Part shown: in pieces, positions 17,809 through 26,290 of the stretch | How positions within the stretch are numbered: position 1 is the stretch's first letter | How the letters are laid out: every line of letters starts with the position of its first letter | Origin: Paenibacillus_L residui | GTDB lineage: Bacteria > Bacillota > Bacilli > Paenibacillales > NBRC-103111 | Reading direction: 5' to 3' | Length of the DNA stretch: 64,000 nucleotides | Assembly (NCBI RefSeq): GCF_042677205.1 | Contig: NZ_JBHTIU010000013.1 | Location: forward strand, 1 to 64,000 | Translations under genes and position numbers: made by a program | The notes under the pieces: generated by a model | Database searches by the model: none | What the model was told of the DNA's origin: nothing | What the model saw: only the letters and a program-made list of their open reading frames with translations

Positions 17809-19653
17809 ATGCTTCGTTCGAGTATTCGCAACAAGTTAATAGCTCTCTTGCTTCTGGTAGTGGTGATTCCTTCGGGTATCTCCATTCTGCTGACCTATCT
17901 CCATACGGTAAAATCGACGCGGGAGCAAACCATACAGGAGAATATGCGCCTTCTGTACCAGGGCAAGAACAATATCGAGAATTATTTGGAAATAGTAGAC
18001 CGACTGACGCTCTCCGTCTACAAGCATCCGGATTTCATGAACGTGCTGACGACGGGAAACCGGATGAATGATTATGAAAGCATCCAAACGATCAAAAAAA
18101 TACTGTCCTCAATGTATCACTTCAATGATGATATTGAGCAGGTTTTCTTGTATTTGGACAAAAGGCAGCAGGCGTACTCGGTCTCCAAAAAATATGTGTT
18201 TAACGCCAAGCATCTGGACATCCGCGAGCACCCGGTGTTCGAGCCTGCGTCCGCAACCCGGGGTCATTCCTGGCTGGAGCCCCCGCATGTCATGACCCAT
18301 TACGGAATCGGCGGACAGATTGTCGACAATCCATCCATGGTGTTCAGCCTTCACCGATTGCTGGCGAATTACCCGGATAAGACGCCGCTAGGCTATTTGT
18401 CGATCGATTTCAGTACAGAGACGGTCCATCAGTTAAGTGAGCATCTGTACGATGAGGACAAGGAGCAGTTGTTTCTGGTGGCGCCGGGCGGGGTGGTGTT
18501 CTTCTCATCCGGTGAAGCCGATGAATCCGGCGAGTCGGCCGGGATGGGAGAATGGCTGAGGGCGGTTGAAAACGCTTCGACAGATAGCGGTTATCTCCAT
18601 TGGCGCGATGACGATTTCAACGGAGTGATTTTCTTTGAGAAGCTGTCCGAGTCCGTAGGCGGATTGTATTTGGTCAAAAGAATACCGAACGAGGTCATGT
18701 TCGAGAGTGCGCAGAAGATGATCCGGATGAATATTGCCATCGGCTGCATTATGCTCGTTCTGGTCATTGCCGCGACGACGCTCGTCACCTTCCGCATCAC
18801 CTCGCCGATTCGCGTCCTGCTTCGCACCATCCGCCGTGTAGAGAAGGGGGATATGGATGTGGACTTCGGGGTGCAGAGCCGGGATGAAATCGGCCTGTTA
18901 AGTTTGCGCTTCCAATCCATGATCCATACGATCAAGCATTTGCTTATGCGCGAGCAGCGGCTGGAGCTGCAGAACCGAACGAATCAGTTGAAGGTGCTGC
19001 AATCGCAGATCAACCCTCATTTTCTGCATAATGCCCTGCAGTCGATAGGCTCGCTGGCGGTGGACAAAGGAGCACCCGAGGTATATAAGCTTCTCCGCTC
19101 CCTATCCTCCATCATGCGTTACAGCATGGAGACAGAAGAAAATCTGGTTCCGCTGTCCAAGGAAATAGAGCATGTGCTGGCTTATCTGCACCTGCAGCAG
19201 GAGCGGTTCGGAGAACGGCTGTCCGTCGAGGTACAGATCGATGATAGGGCCAGAAGCTGCATCGTGCCCAAGATGATTCTGCAGCCAATCGTCGAAAATT
19301 ACTTCAAGCACGGCTTCCAAGCTTCCAAAAAAGCCGGGAGCCTGCAGCTGGAAGCGGCTTTGCACGAGAGCGGGGAGCTGCAATTGATGGTGCGGGATAA
19401 CGGTCCCGGTCTGACGGAGACGGACCTTAACCGTTTGCAGAAAGGACTGAACGAAAACCATCTCGGACATGAGTTGAAAGGAATGGGACTGACGAATACG
19501 AATAACCGTCTGAAGCTCTATTTCGGGGCAAGGGCTCGTCTTCGCCTTGAACCGACGCCGGGCGGGGGATTGACCGTTTGGCTGATACTCCCGGCCATTA
19601 CGGATGCATCCGAGCTGGAAGGAGGGATGAACGATGAAGGTGCTGCTGATTGA
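17809..19653 (+). CDS. YesM-type sensor histidine kinase
   Basis: Membrane sensor kinase that phosphorylates the regulator encoded next. The 614-residue protein has a transmembrane helix at about 11-31, an extracellular Cache-like region, a second helix at about 303-325, a HAMP linker, and a His_kinase domain with phospho-acceptor His404 in QINPHFLHNALQSI. The ATPase domain has the N box QPIVENYFKHG and the G1 box DNGPGL. This is the kinase group that accompanies CUT1 sugar importers in Paenibacillus and Bacillus. ATG 17809 is preceded by AAAAGGATG. Its end overlaps the regulator gene by 20 nt. It probably senses a sugar or the liganded binding protein. Confidence 0.93.
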   Translation: MLRSSIRNKLIALLLLVVVIPSGISILLTYLHTVKSTREQTIQENMRLLYQGKNNIENYLEIVDRLTLSVYKHPDFMNVLTTGNRMNDYESIQTIKKILSSMYHFNDDIEQVFLYLDKRQQAYSVSKKYVFNAKHLDIREHPVFEPASATRGHSWLEPPHVMTHYGIGGQIVDNPSMVFSLHRLLANYPDKTPLGYLSIDFSTETVHQLSEHLYDEDKEQLFLVAPGGVVFFSSGEADESGESAGMGEWLRAVENASTDSGYLHWRDDDFNGVIFFEKLSESVGGLYLVKRIPNEVMFESAQKMIRMNIAIGCIMLVLVIAATTLVTFRITSPIRVLLRTIRRVEKGDMDVDFGVQSRDEIGLLSLRFQSMIHTIKHLLMREQRLELQNRTNQLKVLQSQINPHFLHNALQSIGSLAVDKGAPEVYKLLRSLSSIMRYSMETEENLVPLSKEIEHVLAYLHLQQERFGERLSVEVQIDDRARSCIVPKMILQPIVENYFKHGFQASKKAGSLQLEAALHESGELQLMVRDNGPGLTETDLNRLQKGLNENHLGHELKGMGLTNTNNRLKLYFGARARLRLEPTPGGGLTVWLILPAITDASELEGGMNDEGAAD

Positions 19654-21217
19654 TGATGAACGGCACGCCCGTTCCGTCTTGAAGAAGATGGTGGATTGGA
19701 GCGCAGCAGGAGTAGCCACACTTTTGGAAGCGTCTGACGGGGAGGAGGCCATAGCTGTCATCGAACGGGAAAGGCCGCAGATCATCCTTACGGATATGCG
19801 TATGCCCGGCAAGGACGGGGTTTCGCTGCTGGAATGGCTGGACACCTGTCCTTATCCTCACAAAACGATCGTCATCAGCGCTTATAGCGAGTACCATTAT
19901 ATGCAGCAAACGATCCGATACGGAGGCTTCGATTATTTGGTCAAGCCGGTGGACCCGGAGGAGGTTGCGGAGAGAGTACGGAAAGCGGCGGAGGAGTGGC
20001 GTGAGGAAGAACGGGAACGGCTGGAGAGCATCGAGAATCGGATTCGGGTGAACGAAGTCACTCCGCTCTACTGGGCCCATGCTTTTGCCCAATACGCCAA
20101 ACAACCGGATAACGGGTTCGTATTGTTAACCCGCCTGCAAAGCGAATTCGGTTTTGTTCCCGGGCAAACTCGGGGCCGGGTCGGGCTGATCGCTTTCGAG
20201 CCGGCTGCCGAGAGGGCGCGGGAGAAATTTCGCGACCGTGTCGATTTGCTCAGGTTTGCGGTGGAGAATATCGTCAACGAAATGATCGGTTTCCCGGAGA
20301 AGGGGCTTGCCTTTGCCATGCTCGGGGAGGAGGGCTTCGTGCAAATCTTGATGAAGGATACGGGCATCGAGTCTCTATGGTTAGGTAAAATAGGTGCCGC
20401 TGTGCGCAGGATTCTGGGCGTGGAGAGCGAGATCATTCTTGGCGAGGAAGGGCTTTTTCCCGGTTTTCTGCAAGAGATCGGTTCCCCGCTTATAGATATT
20501 TACATGCATCGCAATTTGCTGAAGCCCCGTACGGAATACGTATATACCCGAGCGGATATGGAGGAAATGAAGGGCAGGCCGCTTACGGAAGGCGGAGACT
20601 TGAAGGCCGCCGTTCTGGGCGGAAATGAATATGCAATCCGGCAGCATATCGACTCCCTGATGAGCTCGCTGGAGCAAGGGGGAGGTACGCTCCAGCGCAA
20701 GCAAATCGCGATTTGGGAGAAGGAGCTGGATTTGCTGCGGGAGCAGTTGTCAGAGCAGGAAGCGGAGAGCACCCGTCCGCTGGTTTATTGGGCGGAAGAC
20801 GGGTGGTTCTCTCTGCCCCGATTAAGAGCCGATTTGCTGAACCGGCTTTTGGAGCTGGCCGGACGCGTGTCTGCCGAACGTGAATCGGGGTATAAAGTGA
20901 TCAAGCAGGTGCGGGAATATATCGACGAACATTACGGAACGCCGGTCACTTTGCAGGAGCTGGCCAGCAAGTTCAGGCTCCATCCCGATTTGCTTGCCAG
21001 GCATTTCAAGAGAGAAACCGGCCATAATCTCAAGGATTACTTGACCCGATTGCGCATGGACAAAGCCAAGACCTTGCTGTCCGGCCATACCTTAAGGGTG
21101 CATGAAGTTGCAGAGGCCGTCGGCTTCGCCGATGAGAAATATTTCAGCAAGGCGTTCAAAAAACATGTCGGCCTCACTCCAAGCGAATATAGAAAACGCC
21201 GCGGAAACGGCGGCTGA
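19634..21217 (+). CDS. YesN-type response regulator with AraC DNA-binding domain
   Basis: Cognate regulator of the preceding kinase, 527 residues. The receiver domain occupies residues 1-120, with the acidic pair in LIDDERHA, phospho-acceptor Asp54 in LTDMRMPG, and the lysine in YLVKPVD. A middle region of about 280 residues has no recognisable motif. The C-terminal 100 residues hold two helix-turn-helix motifs of the AraC family (LQELASKFRLHPDLLARHFK and VHEVAEAVGFADEKYFSKAF). ATG 19634 has GGAAGGAGGG close upstream and lies within the kinase gene. It probably activates the transporter operon upstream. Confidence 0.93.
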   Translation: MKVLLIDDERHARSVLKKMVDWSAAGVATLLEASDGEEAIAVIERERPQIILTDMRMPGKDGVSLLEWLDTCPYPHKTIVISAYSEYHYMQQTIRYGGFDYLVKPVDPEEVAERVRKAAEEWREEERERLESIENRIRVNEVTPLYWAHAFAQYAKQPDNGFVLLTRLQSEFGFVPGQTRGRVGLIAFEPAAERAREKFRDRVDLLRFAVENIVNEMIGFPEKGLAFAMLGEEGFVQILMKDTGIESLWLGKIGAAVRRILGVESEIILGEEGLFPGFLQEIGSPLIDIYMHRNLLKPRTEYVYTRADMEEMKGRPLTEGGDLKAAVLGGNEYAIRQHIDSLMSSLEQGGGTLQRKQIAIWEKELDLLREQLSEQEAESTRPLVYWAEDGWFSLPRLRADLLNRLLELAGRVSAERESGYKVIKQVREYIDEHYGTPVTLQELASKFRLHPDLLARHFKRETGHNLKDYLTRLRMDKAKTLLSGHTLRVHEVAEAVGFADEKYFSKAFKKHVGLTPSEYRKRRGNGG

Positions 21218-21298
21218 TGCAGGCGGTATCCAGGGGTATGGAAGGGATTCCCAATCGGTTTGTCCCTATCTGCCAGCCCGGTCTGACGTGGCGCTTAG

Positions 21299-21347
21299 CG
21301 GTTCGGTGCGGTTCGGTGCAGTTCGGTGCAGTTCGGCTCGGCTCGGT
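21299..21347. repeat. Decamer repeat GTTCGGTGCR
   Basis: Successive decamers GTTCGGTGCG, GTTCGGTGCA, GTTCGGTGCA and GTTCGGCTCG are followed by GCTCGGTG. It lies in the gap after the response-regulator gene and has no coding role. Confidence 0.8.
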
Positions 21348-21376
21348 GATTCCGTGGTTCGGTTCTGTATTTCTGC

Positions 21377-21404
21377 TCTTTTGACTGGTATCCCCTTTAA
21401 TCAG
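21377..21404 (-). repeat. 60-bp-family core, inverted copy
   Basis: Read on the minus strand this is CTGATTAAAGGGGATACCAG followed by TCAAAAG, matching the core CTGAGTAAACGGGATAACAG/TC of the array at 367-907. Confidence 0.7.
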
Positions 21405-21515
21405 GAGCGACTCGAAATCCGACAGGCCAAAGTTTTTGGTTCGGGATTCTCTCGTCCAATAAATGAGATAACGAACACGACATACCGGTAAAAGATCACC
21501 CCATGTATCTGGATT

Positions 21516-21543
21516 CTGAGCAGAGGGGATAACAGTCCAAAGC
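21516..21543 (+). repeat. 60-bp-family core, direct copy
   Basis: CTGAGCAGAGGGGATAACAG followed by TCCAAAGC matches the same core in the forward direction, 112 bp from the inverted copy. Confidence 0.7.
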
Positions 21544-21690
21544 CCGAAGCGAAGATTGATTGATCTGATAGGGTTGATTGAAGGGGAATCACATCGCGCA
21601 ATTTAGAAATGCGGTTGTATTTGCGAGACTCTTATCTCCAAGGAACGGATGTCCGGGAAGCCGGGGAATCGGGAGTACTCCTTCCATGGG

Positions 21691-22572
21691 TTATTCCTTA
21701 TAAGCAGGGATGCCGAGCAGTTCCGGCAGAGAGGCGAAGGAATACCCTTGTTTTCTCAACGTTTCAATAGTGTAGGGGAGAGCATTGACGGTGTTCTGAA
21801 GATTTCCTCCTGTACCGATGGCACTATGCTGCAGGATAATAGCGCCGGGCCGCGCATGCGAAAGAATATTGGTGGCGACCTGCTCCGCCGTTAATCCCGA
21901 CCAGTCAAGACTGTCAACATTCCACAGAATTATTTTGTATTTCAGGGCCATGGCCGTTTTAATCAACGGATCGCTTAACGCACCGTAGGGAGGACGGAGC
22001 AGCGCCGTTTTCCTTCCGGTCAAACGGTTGATTTCGCTCTCGGTCCGGAGGATTTCATTCCTCACCTCGTTAACCGGCAGCTTGCTCAGATCCGGATGAT
22101 TCCACGAATGATTCCCGACGACATGCCCTTCTCTTACGATGCGTTTCAGAGAATCCGGATATTTCTGAATCCGCCATCCGACACAGAAGAAGGCCGCTTT
22201 CACCTTATGATCCCGCAGCACATCGAGAACCTGCGGCGTCCATGTTTCATCCGGCCCATCGTCATAGGTGAGGGCGATCTTCTTCACCGCCGGACCGTGC
22301 AGGATGACTTCATTCGGATAAAGGGCGGACCAGTCTATTAACTGCGGCTGAGGAGGCCGTTCTTGCGCGCTCTCCGGTCCTCCGGCATGTTCCTCCGGAA
22401 TTCGATACCCTCCATGTAGGGGAACCATAGGATGACGGACAATATAAGGATAGTACGGTAAAGCAGGAGCAGAGGGGGAATAACCGCGACATAGCCCATG
22501 GGGCGCCGGGACTTGAGAACCGGATGTGCCGCAGCAAGGACACGCGGGAACATAATAAAAGGGGAATCGCAT
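21691..22572 (-). CDS. Polysaccharide deacetylase (NodB domain), Pro/Cys-rich N-terminus
   Basis: Metal-dependent de-N-acetylase of carbohydrate esterase family 4. The NodB domain (about residues 95-285) shows TYDDGPDE with the catalytic and metal aspartates, the metal-binding HSWNHPDL, RPPYGALS, DSLDW and ILQHS. Residues 1-90 are rich in Pro, Tyr, Gly and Cys (CPCCG) and contain no hydrophobic signal segment, so export by the classical route is not evident; a spore-coat or cortex location is one possibility. ATG 22572 has AGGAGAGG 7 nt upstream. It is monocistronic and diverges from mhqR. The substrate is probably peptidoglycan or a GlcNAc polymer, but this is inference from the family. Confidence 0.87.
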   Translation of the reverse strand: MRFPFYYVPACPCCGTSGSQVPAPHGLCRGYSPSAPALPYYPYIVRHPMVPLHGGYRIPEEHAGGPESAQERPPQPQLIDWSALYPNEVILHGPAVKKIALTYDDGPDETWTPQVLDVLRDHKVKAAFFCVGWRIQKYPDSLKRIVREGHVVGNHSWNHPDLSKLPVNEVRNEILRTESEINRLTGRKTALLRPPYGALSDPLIKTAMALKYKIILWNVDSLDWSGLTAEQVATNILSHARPGAIILQHSAIGTGGNLQNTVNALPYTIETLRKQGYSFASLPELLGIPAYKE

Positions 22573-22810
22573 GGGTCACCTCTCCTTGATCTCATTCTTA
22601 TAAGTCTATGCCCGCCGGCTTTTCCACATCCCTGCAATGATATGATGAAGCCGTCTATGCTGCACTTAAGAGGATAGCAATCGTCCAATTAAGTTATCAC
22701 TAATCATTCGTATATAAAGATCAGCCACAGGGCTGTTGACAAACTTTGTCCCAAGAAAAGCCATTTTTTAAGCGATTATCGTTTTCCAAAAAAAACCAGA
22801 AAGAGAACCC

Positions 22811-22853
22811 TTGACAATTATATTAAAATCAATTATCTTTAATTCAAGATAAT
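22811..22853 (+). promoter_or_regulatory. mhqR promoter with MhqR operator
   Basis: TTGACA (22811-22816) and TATCTT (22834-22839) are spaced 17 bp. An inverted repeat, ATTATCTT-N6-AAGATAAT (22832-22853), covers the -10 element. Its 16-bp centre ATCTTTAATTCAAGAT is repeated exactly in front of doxX. It resembles the B. subtilis MhqR operator, an ATCTCGAATTCGAGAT-like palindrome. Autorepression is therefore likely. Confidence 0.8.
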
Positions 22854-22885
22854 CGAATCCGAGATAAATGAAAGGAGGGAGCATG

Positions 22886-23335
22886 ATGCCGCAATCTTTC
22901 GATCCGCATACTTCGGTTTCTTTGAAGCTGTTCATTGTATTGTCTAAGGCTTACAAAACCATTATGGAGCGGGCGGTTCAGGACATGAAGAAGTATGGTC
23001 TGACGCCTACGGAATTTATGATTTTGGAAGTATTGTATATCAAGGGAAGAATTCCTCTGCAGCAAATTGGCGAGAAGATTCTAGTTACAAGCGGGAGTAT
23101 AACCTACAATATCGACAAGCTTGAAAGCAAAGGACTCTTGCAGCGAATTCCCTGCGACAAGGATCGGAGAGTCATTTATGCGGAAATGACCCGGCGAGGC
23201 AAGGAATGGTTTTCCGATATTTTCGAAAAGCATGTTGAGGTGGTTGTGTCCATGACGGATGCTCTAAGCATGGATGAAAAAAGAGAGATTACAGAACTGC
23301 TGAAGAAGCTGGGTAAAGGAGCCGAGGCCGGATAG
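22886..23335 (+). CDS. mhqR: MarR-family repressor, MhqR type
   Basis: Winged-helix regulator of 149 residues. In B. subtilis, MhqR represses hydroquinone/quinone resistance genes encoding glyoxalase-like dioxygenases, a DoxX protein and an esterase, exactly the set found next here. The MarR core shows LTPTEFMILEVLY, the recognition helix near VTSGSITYNIDKLESKG, and the wing DKDRRVIYAEMTRRG. ATG 22886 is 6 nt after GGAGGG; a preceding ATG (22883) is too close. A cysteine lies in the wing (IPCDKD), a possible modification site, though B. subtilis MhqR is not known as a thiol sensor. Identity rests on family plus operator and neighbourhood, so I am fairly sure. Confidence 0.85.
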   Translation: MPQSFDPHTSVSLKLFIVLSKAYKTIMERAVQDMKKYGLTPTEFMILEVLYIKGRIPLQQIGEKILVTSGSITYNIDKLESKGLLQRIPCDKDRRVIYAEMTRRGKEWFSDIFEKHVEVVVSMTDALSMDEKREITELLKKLGKGAEAG

Positions 23336-23381
23336 CGGGTCTATAGTCTATAAGCTTACGGCGGTGAAGAAGTTATAACGA

Positions 23382-23422
23382 TTGGAGCCATATTTTTTTG
23401 CATAATATCTTTAATTCAAGAT
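23382..23422 (+). promoter_or_regulatory. doxX promoter with second MhqR operator
   Basis: TTGGAG (23382-23387) and ATATCT (23405-23410) form a 17-bp-spaced promoter. ATCTTTAATTCAAGAT (23407-23422) overlaps the -10 and is identical over 16 bp to the centre of the mhqR operator. The doxX start is 36 bp downstream. Confidence 0.8.
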
Positions 23423-23457
23423 TATTAATTTCAAATTAAATTTAGGAGGTCATTTAT

Positions 23458-23856
23458 ATGACAGCATTAGGACTTTTGATTATTCGTTTGGTTATTGGTT
23501 TATTGTTTATCGGACACGGGGCGCAGAAGCTTTTTGGCTGGTTCGGTGGTTATGGACCTAAGGGAACCGGCGGCTGGATGGAATCGGTCGGAATCAAGCC
23601 CGGCGTGTTAATGGCGGTATTGGCCGGATTGATGGAACTGGTCGGCGGAGCGTTATTCGCCCTAGGTTTTCTCACTCCATTGGCGGCTGCGCTTCTGGTG
23701 TTGACCATGCTGGGGGCTATTGTTAAAGTGCACGCTCGCAACGGGCTGTGGTCGACCGCCGACGGTATCGAATATCCGCTTGTGCTGCTGGTAGTGCTCA
23801 TTGGCGTAGCAATGATCGGCGCAGGCACTTATTCCTTGGATTTTCTGCTTCAATAA
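23458..23856 (+). CDS. mhqP: DoxX family membrane protein (MhqP-like)
   Basis: Small inner-membrane protein of 132 residues with four hydrophobic helices and the DoxX signature LLFIGHGAQKLFGWFGG at about residues 13-29, with GGWMES and LMELVGGALFALG following. Some DoxX proteins take part in thiol/redox homeostasis at the membrane; in B. subtilis mhqP belongs to the MhqR regulon. ATG 23458 follows TTAGGAGG. It is the first gene after the second operator; the ring-cleaving dioxygenase gene follows after 132 bp, probably in the same transcript since no terminator intervenes. Confidence 0.87.
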   Translation: MTALGLLIIRLVIGLLFIGHGAQKLFGWFGGYGPKGTGGWMESVGIKPGVLMAVLAGLMELVGGALFALGFLTPLAAALLVLTMLGAIVKVHARNGLWSTADGIEYPLVLLVVLIGVAMIGAGTYSLDFLLQ

Positions 23857-23988
23857 GCCGGCAAGTCCCGGAATTTGGTTCGGTGTTTAAGAATGGGGTA
23901 AGGGGAAAATATATTCCAAACAGCAGCAGCGGGAACCCGTTCTTCCCCTCCCTACTTCAAGAAAATCAAACAAAAAGGAGAGAGAATT

Positions 23989-24939
23989 ATGTCGTTACAA
24001 ACGGCTGGAATACACCACATAACTGCTTTTGCCAGAGATCCGCAGGCGAATGTCGATTTTTACGCAGGGGTATTGGGTCTGCGGCTTGTCAAAAAAACAA
24101 TCAACTTCGACGCCCCCGAGGTATATCATCTTTACTTCGGGGACCAGGCGGGCAGTCCCGGAACGATCATGACCTTCTTTCCATGGCCGAACTCGCGCAG
24201 AGGTCGGGTTGGAGGGGGGCAAGTAGGAGTTACCACTTATGTCGTCCCGCCGGGAACGCTGGAATTTTGGGAAAACCGCTTGAAAAGCTTCGGAATCTCC
24301 ACGGTGAAGCAAACCCGTTTCGGCGAGGAATACGTTCAATTCTCGGACAATGAAGGCCTGCGGCTGGAGCTCGTCGAACGGGAGGAAGGTCCGAACAGCG
24401 AATGGTGGTTCGGAGGCATTCCGGCGGAGAAGGCCATCAAAGGCTTTGGCGGAGCCATTCTGTTTAGCACGGATGCGGCCGCAACGAGAAAGACACTGGA
24501 ACAAACCCTCGGCATGAAAAAAATAGGCGAGGATGTGGGGAATACCCGGTACCGGGCGTCAGGACAGCTCGGCAACATCATCGATGTTCCGCATTCCGAC
24601 ATTGCGATGGGGGCGGGGGGAGCCGGGACGGTACATCATATCGCATGGCGTGCCAAAGATTTCGCGGAGCATGTGGATTGGCGCGTGCTGGCGGAAGAGC
24701 AAGGCTATCAACCGACTCCGCTTATCGACCGGCAGTACTTTAATGCGATCTATTTCCGTGAACAAGGCGGAATACTTTTTGAAATCGCAACGGATCCCCC
24801 GGGTTTTGCGCGCGATGAAGCTCCTTCGGCACTGGGAGAAAAATTAATGCTGCCGGAATGGTATGAGCCGTACCGGTCTGAAATTGAAGCGAATTTACCT
24901 CCTATTGAAATCAGAGCGATGGAGGGGAAGCAAGAATGA
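23989..24939 (+). CDS. mhqO: Ring-cleaving dioxygenase, glyoxalase/VOC family (MhqO/MhqE-like)
   Basis: Cytosolic metal-dependent enzyme of the vicinal-oxygen-chelate superfamily, 316 residues, with two tandem VOC modules. Candidate metal ligands are His9/His10 (IHHITAF), His216/His217 (VHHIAWRAKD) and Glu265 (FEIATDPPGF). Homologues in the MhqR regulon protect against methyl-hydroquinone and catechol-like electrophiles, presumably by opening the aromatic ring. ATG 23989 follows AAAGGAGAGAG. The stop overlaps the esterase start (ATGA), so the two proteins are made together. The gene could be called mhqO, mhqE or mhqA by length and neighbours; I use mhqO tentatively. Confidence 0.85.
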   Translation: MSLQTAGIHHITAFARDPQANVDFYAGVLGLRLVKKTINFDAPEVYHLYFGDQAGSPGTIMTFFPWPNSRRGRVGGGQVGVTTYVVPPGTLEFWENRLKSFGISTVKQTRFGEEYVQFSDNEGLRLELVEREEGPNSEWWFGGIPAEKAIKGFGGAILFSTDAAATRKTLEQTLGMKKIGEDVGNTRYRASGQLGNIIDVPHSDIAMGAGGAGTVHHIAWRAKDFAEHVDWRVLAEEQGYQPTPLIDRQYFNAIYFREQGGILFEIATDPPGFARDEAPSALGEKLMLPEWYEPYRSEIEANLPPIEIRAMEGKQE

Positions 24940-25544
24940 GACATCTTTTTGAACAGGGCTCAAACCCTGAAGCGCCGACGCTCGTACTGTTTCATGGAAC
25001 GGGAGGTAACGAACGCGATTTGCTCCCGCTGGCGAGGATGATTTCTCCGGAATCGTCCGTGTTGAGCTTACGCGGTAACGTTTTGGAGAACGGAATGCCT
25101 CGTTTTTTTAGACGGCTGTCGGAAGGGGTGTTCGATGAGGAGGATCTGATTTTCCGGACAGGCGAGGTTTATCAGTTTTTGCAGCAGGCTTCTGCTCAGT
25201 ATTCTGTGGACCCTGGCCGGTTAGTAGCCGTCGGTTATTCGAATGGTGCTAATATAGCGGGAAGTCTGCTGTTTCATTATCAGGATGCGCTGCAAGCGGC
25301 CATCCTGCATCATCCGATGGTTCCGCGGCGAGGGATTAAGCTTCCTGTTTTATCGGGAATCCCCGTTTTCATTGGCGCCGGCCTCAACGATCCGATTTGC
25401 CCGGCAGCCGAAACGGAAGAATTGCAGCAATTGTTAGGCGAAGCCGGTGCGAAAGTAAGTGTTCATTGGGAGCGCTATGGCCATCAGCTTACGGCGACCG
25501 AGGTGGAGGCGGCGGCCGCCTGGTTCAAGGAGCAATCGTTATGA
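24936..25544 (+). CDS. mhqD: Phospholipase/carboxylesterase family hydrolase (MhqD-like)
   Basis: Alpha/beta hydrolase of 202 residues. The oxyanion region is LFHGTGGNE, the nucleophile Ser102 lies in GYSNGAN, and the acid and base are Asp152 (GLNDP) and His183 (YGHQLT), so the triad is complete. It has no signal peptide and is cytosolic. In Bacillus mhqD is co-regulated with a dioxygenase gene, as here, and may hydrolyse the ring-cleavage product or a quinone adduct; the substrate is not established. It overlaps the upstream gene by 4 nt and the flavin reductase gene by 4 nt (ATGA both times). Confidence 0.85.
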   Translation: MRHLFEQGSNPEAPTLVLFHGTGGNERDLLPLARMISPESSVLSLRGNVLENGMPRFFRRLSEGVFDEEDLIFRTGEVYQFLQQASAQYSVDPGRLVAVGYSNGANIAGSLLFHYQDALQAAILHHPMVPRRGIKLPVLSGIPVFIGAGLNDPICPAAETEELQQLLGEAGAKVSVHWERYGHQLTATEVEAAAAWFKEQSL

Positions 25545-26152
25545 TTGCTATTGACCCGGAGAGCCGGAATGAGAGGGAGATTTACAAGCTGCTTATCGGC
25601 AGTGTTATCCCCAGACCGATTGCTTTCGTAACGACGATGACCCGGGATGGGGTGCTTAACGCGGCGCCGTTCAGCTTCTTCAACATCGTCTCGAGCCAAC
25701 CGCCGATGCTTTCCATAGCAGTTCAACGCAGCAAGGGAGCCATGAAGGATACGGCGAGGAATGCCATCGACAGGGGGGAGCTTGTCCTGCACATCGTGGA
25801 CGAGACCAATGTTGAAGCCGTTAATCAAACGGCGGCAAGCTTGCCCCCGGATGAAAGTGAAGTGGCCCTGGCCGGTTTAACGCCGGTAGACAGCGACATT
25901 GTATCCGTACCGGGTGTGAAAGAAGCGAAAATCCGAATGGAATGCTCGCTGGAACAAGCGATTCCGCTTGGGGGCCTGGCCGGAACTCCTGCTTGCGATT
26001 TGCTGATTGTTCGAGTCGTTCGCTTTCATTTATCAGATAATATTTATAACAATGGTTATATCAACCCCATAGGGTTAAGGCCGGTTAGCCGAATGGCGGG
26101 GAATGATTATTCCACGTTAGGCGAGTTGTTTTCCATCGAACGGCCGCAATAA
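25541..26152 (+). CDS. Flavin reductase-like domain protein
   Basis: This 203-residue protein belongs to the flavin reductase/FMN-binding split-barrel family (DIM6/NTAB type). It shows the typical opening IGSVIPRPIAFVTTMTRDG, then NAAPFSFFNIVSSQPPMLSIA and a late HLSDNIYNNGYINP. Such enzymes reduce FMN with NAD(P)H or bind FMN as a cofactor for a partner oxygenase. I chose ATG 25541, which forms an ATGA overlap with mhqD; the longer upstream frame is only a shadow of mhqD. As the last gene of a tightly coupled trio it likely supplies reduced flavin or reduces quinones in the same detoxification route; this membership is not part of the B. subtilis mhq operons as I know them. Confidence 0.85.
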   Translation: MIAIDPESRNEREIYKLLIGSVIPRPIAFVTTMTRDGVLNAAPFSFFNIVSSQPPMLSIAVQRSKGAMKDTARNAIDRGELVLHIVDETNVEAVNQTAASLPPDESEVALAGLTPVDSDIVSVPGVKEAKIRMECSLEQAIPLGGLAGTPACDLLIVRVVRFHLSDNIYNNGYINPIGLRPVSRMAGNDYSTLGELFSIERPQ

Positions 26153-26170
26153 CAGAGATAGCTCTATTCG

Positions 26171-26196
26171 GGGCCGGATCAATAGATCCGGCCCTT
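26171..26196 (+). terminator. Terminator after the mhq operon
   Basis: GGGCCGGATC (26171-26180) pairs with GATCCGGCCC (26185-26194) over 10 bp around the loop AATA. Only two T residues follow, so termination may be partial. Confidence 0.65.
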
Positions 26197-26213
26197 ATGG
26201 CCGTTCGACCTTC

Positions 26214-26270
26214 TTGACATTTTTACAGGGATCATATAAATTATTTTTGAAAGGAATGAATATTCATTCC
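26214..26270 (+). promoter_or_regulatory. Promoter and TetR operator in front of the repressor gene
   Basis: TTGACA (26214-26219) with TAAATT (26237-26242) gives a 17-bp-spaced promoter. Eleven bases later GGAATGAATATTCATTCC (26253-26270) is a perfect 18-bp palindrome. The same palindrome stands before the P450 gene, which points to autoregulation by the TetR protein. Confidence 0.82.
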
Positions 26271-26290
26271 GCGAGTTGGGAGGCTGTCAA

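Larger units (their letters stand above)
21218..21690. other. Convergent intergenic region with several repeats
   Basis: The 473 bp between two convergent genes hold a decamer microsatellite and two copies of the 60-bp-family core, listed separately. I see no gene and no strong terminator. Confidence 0.5.
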
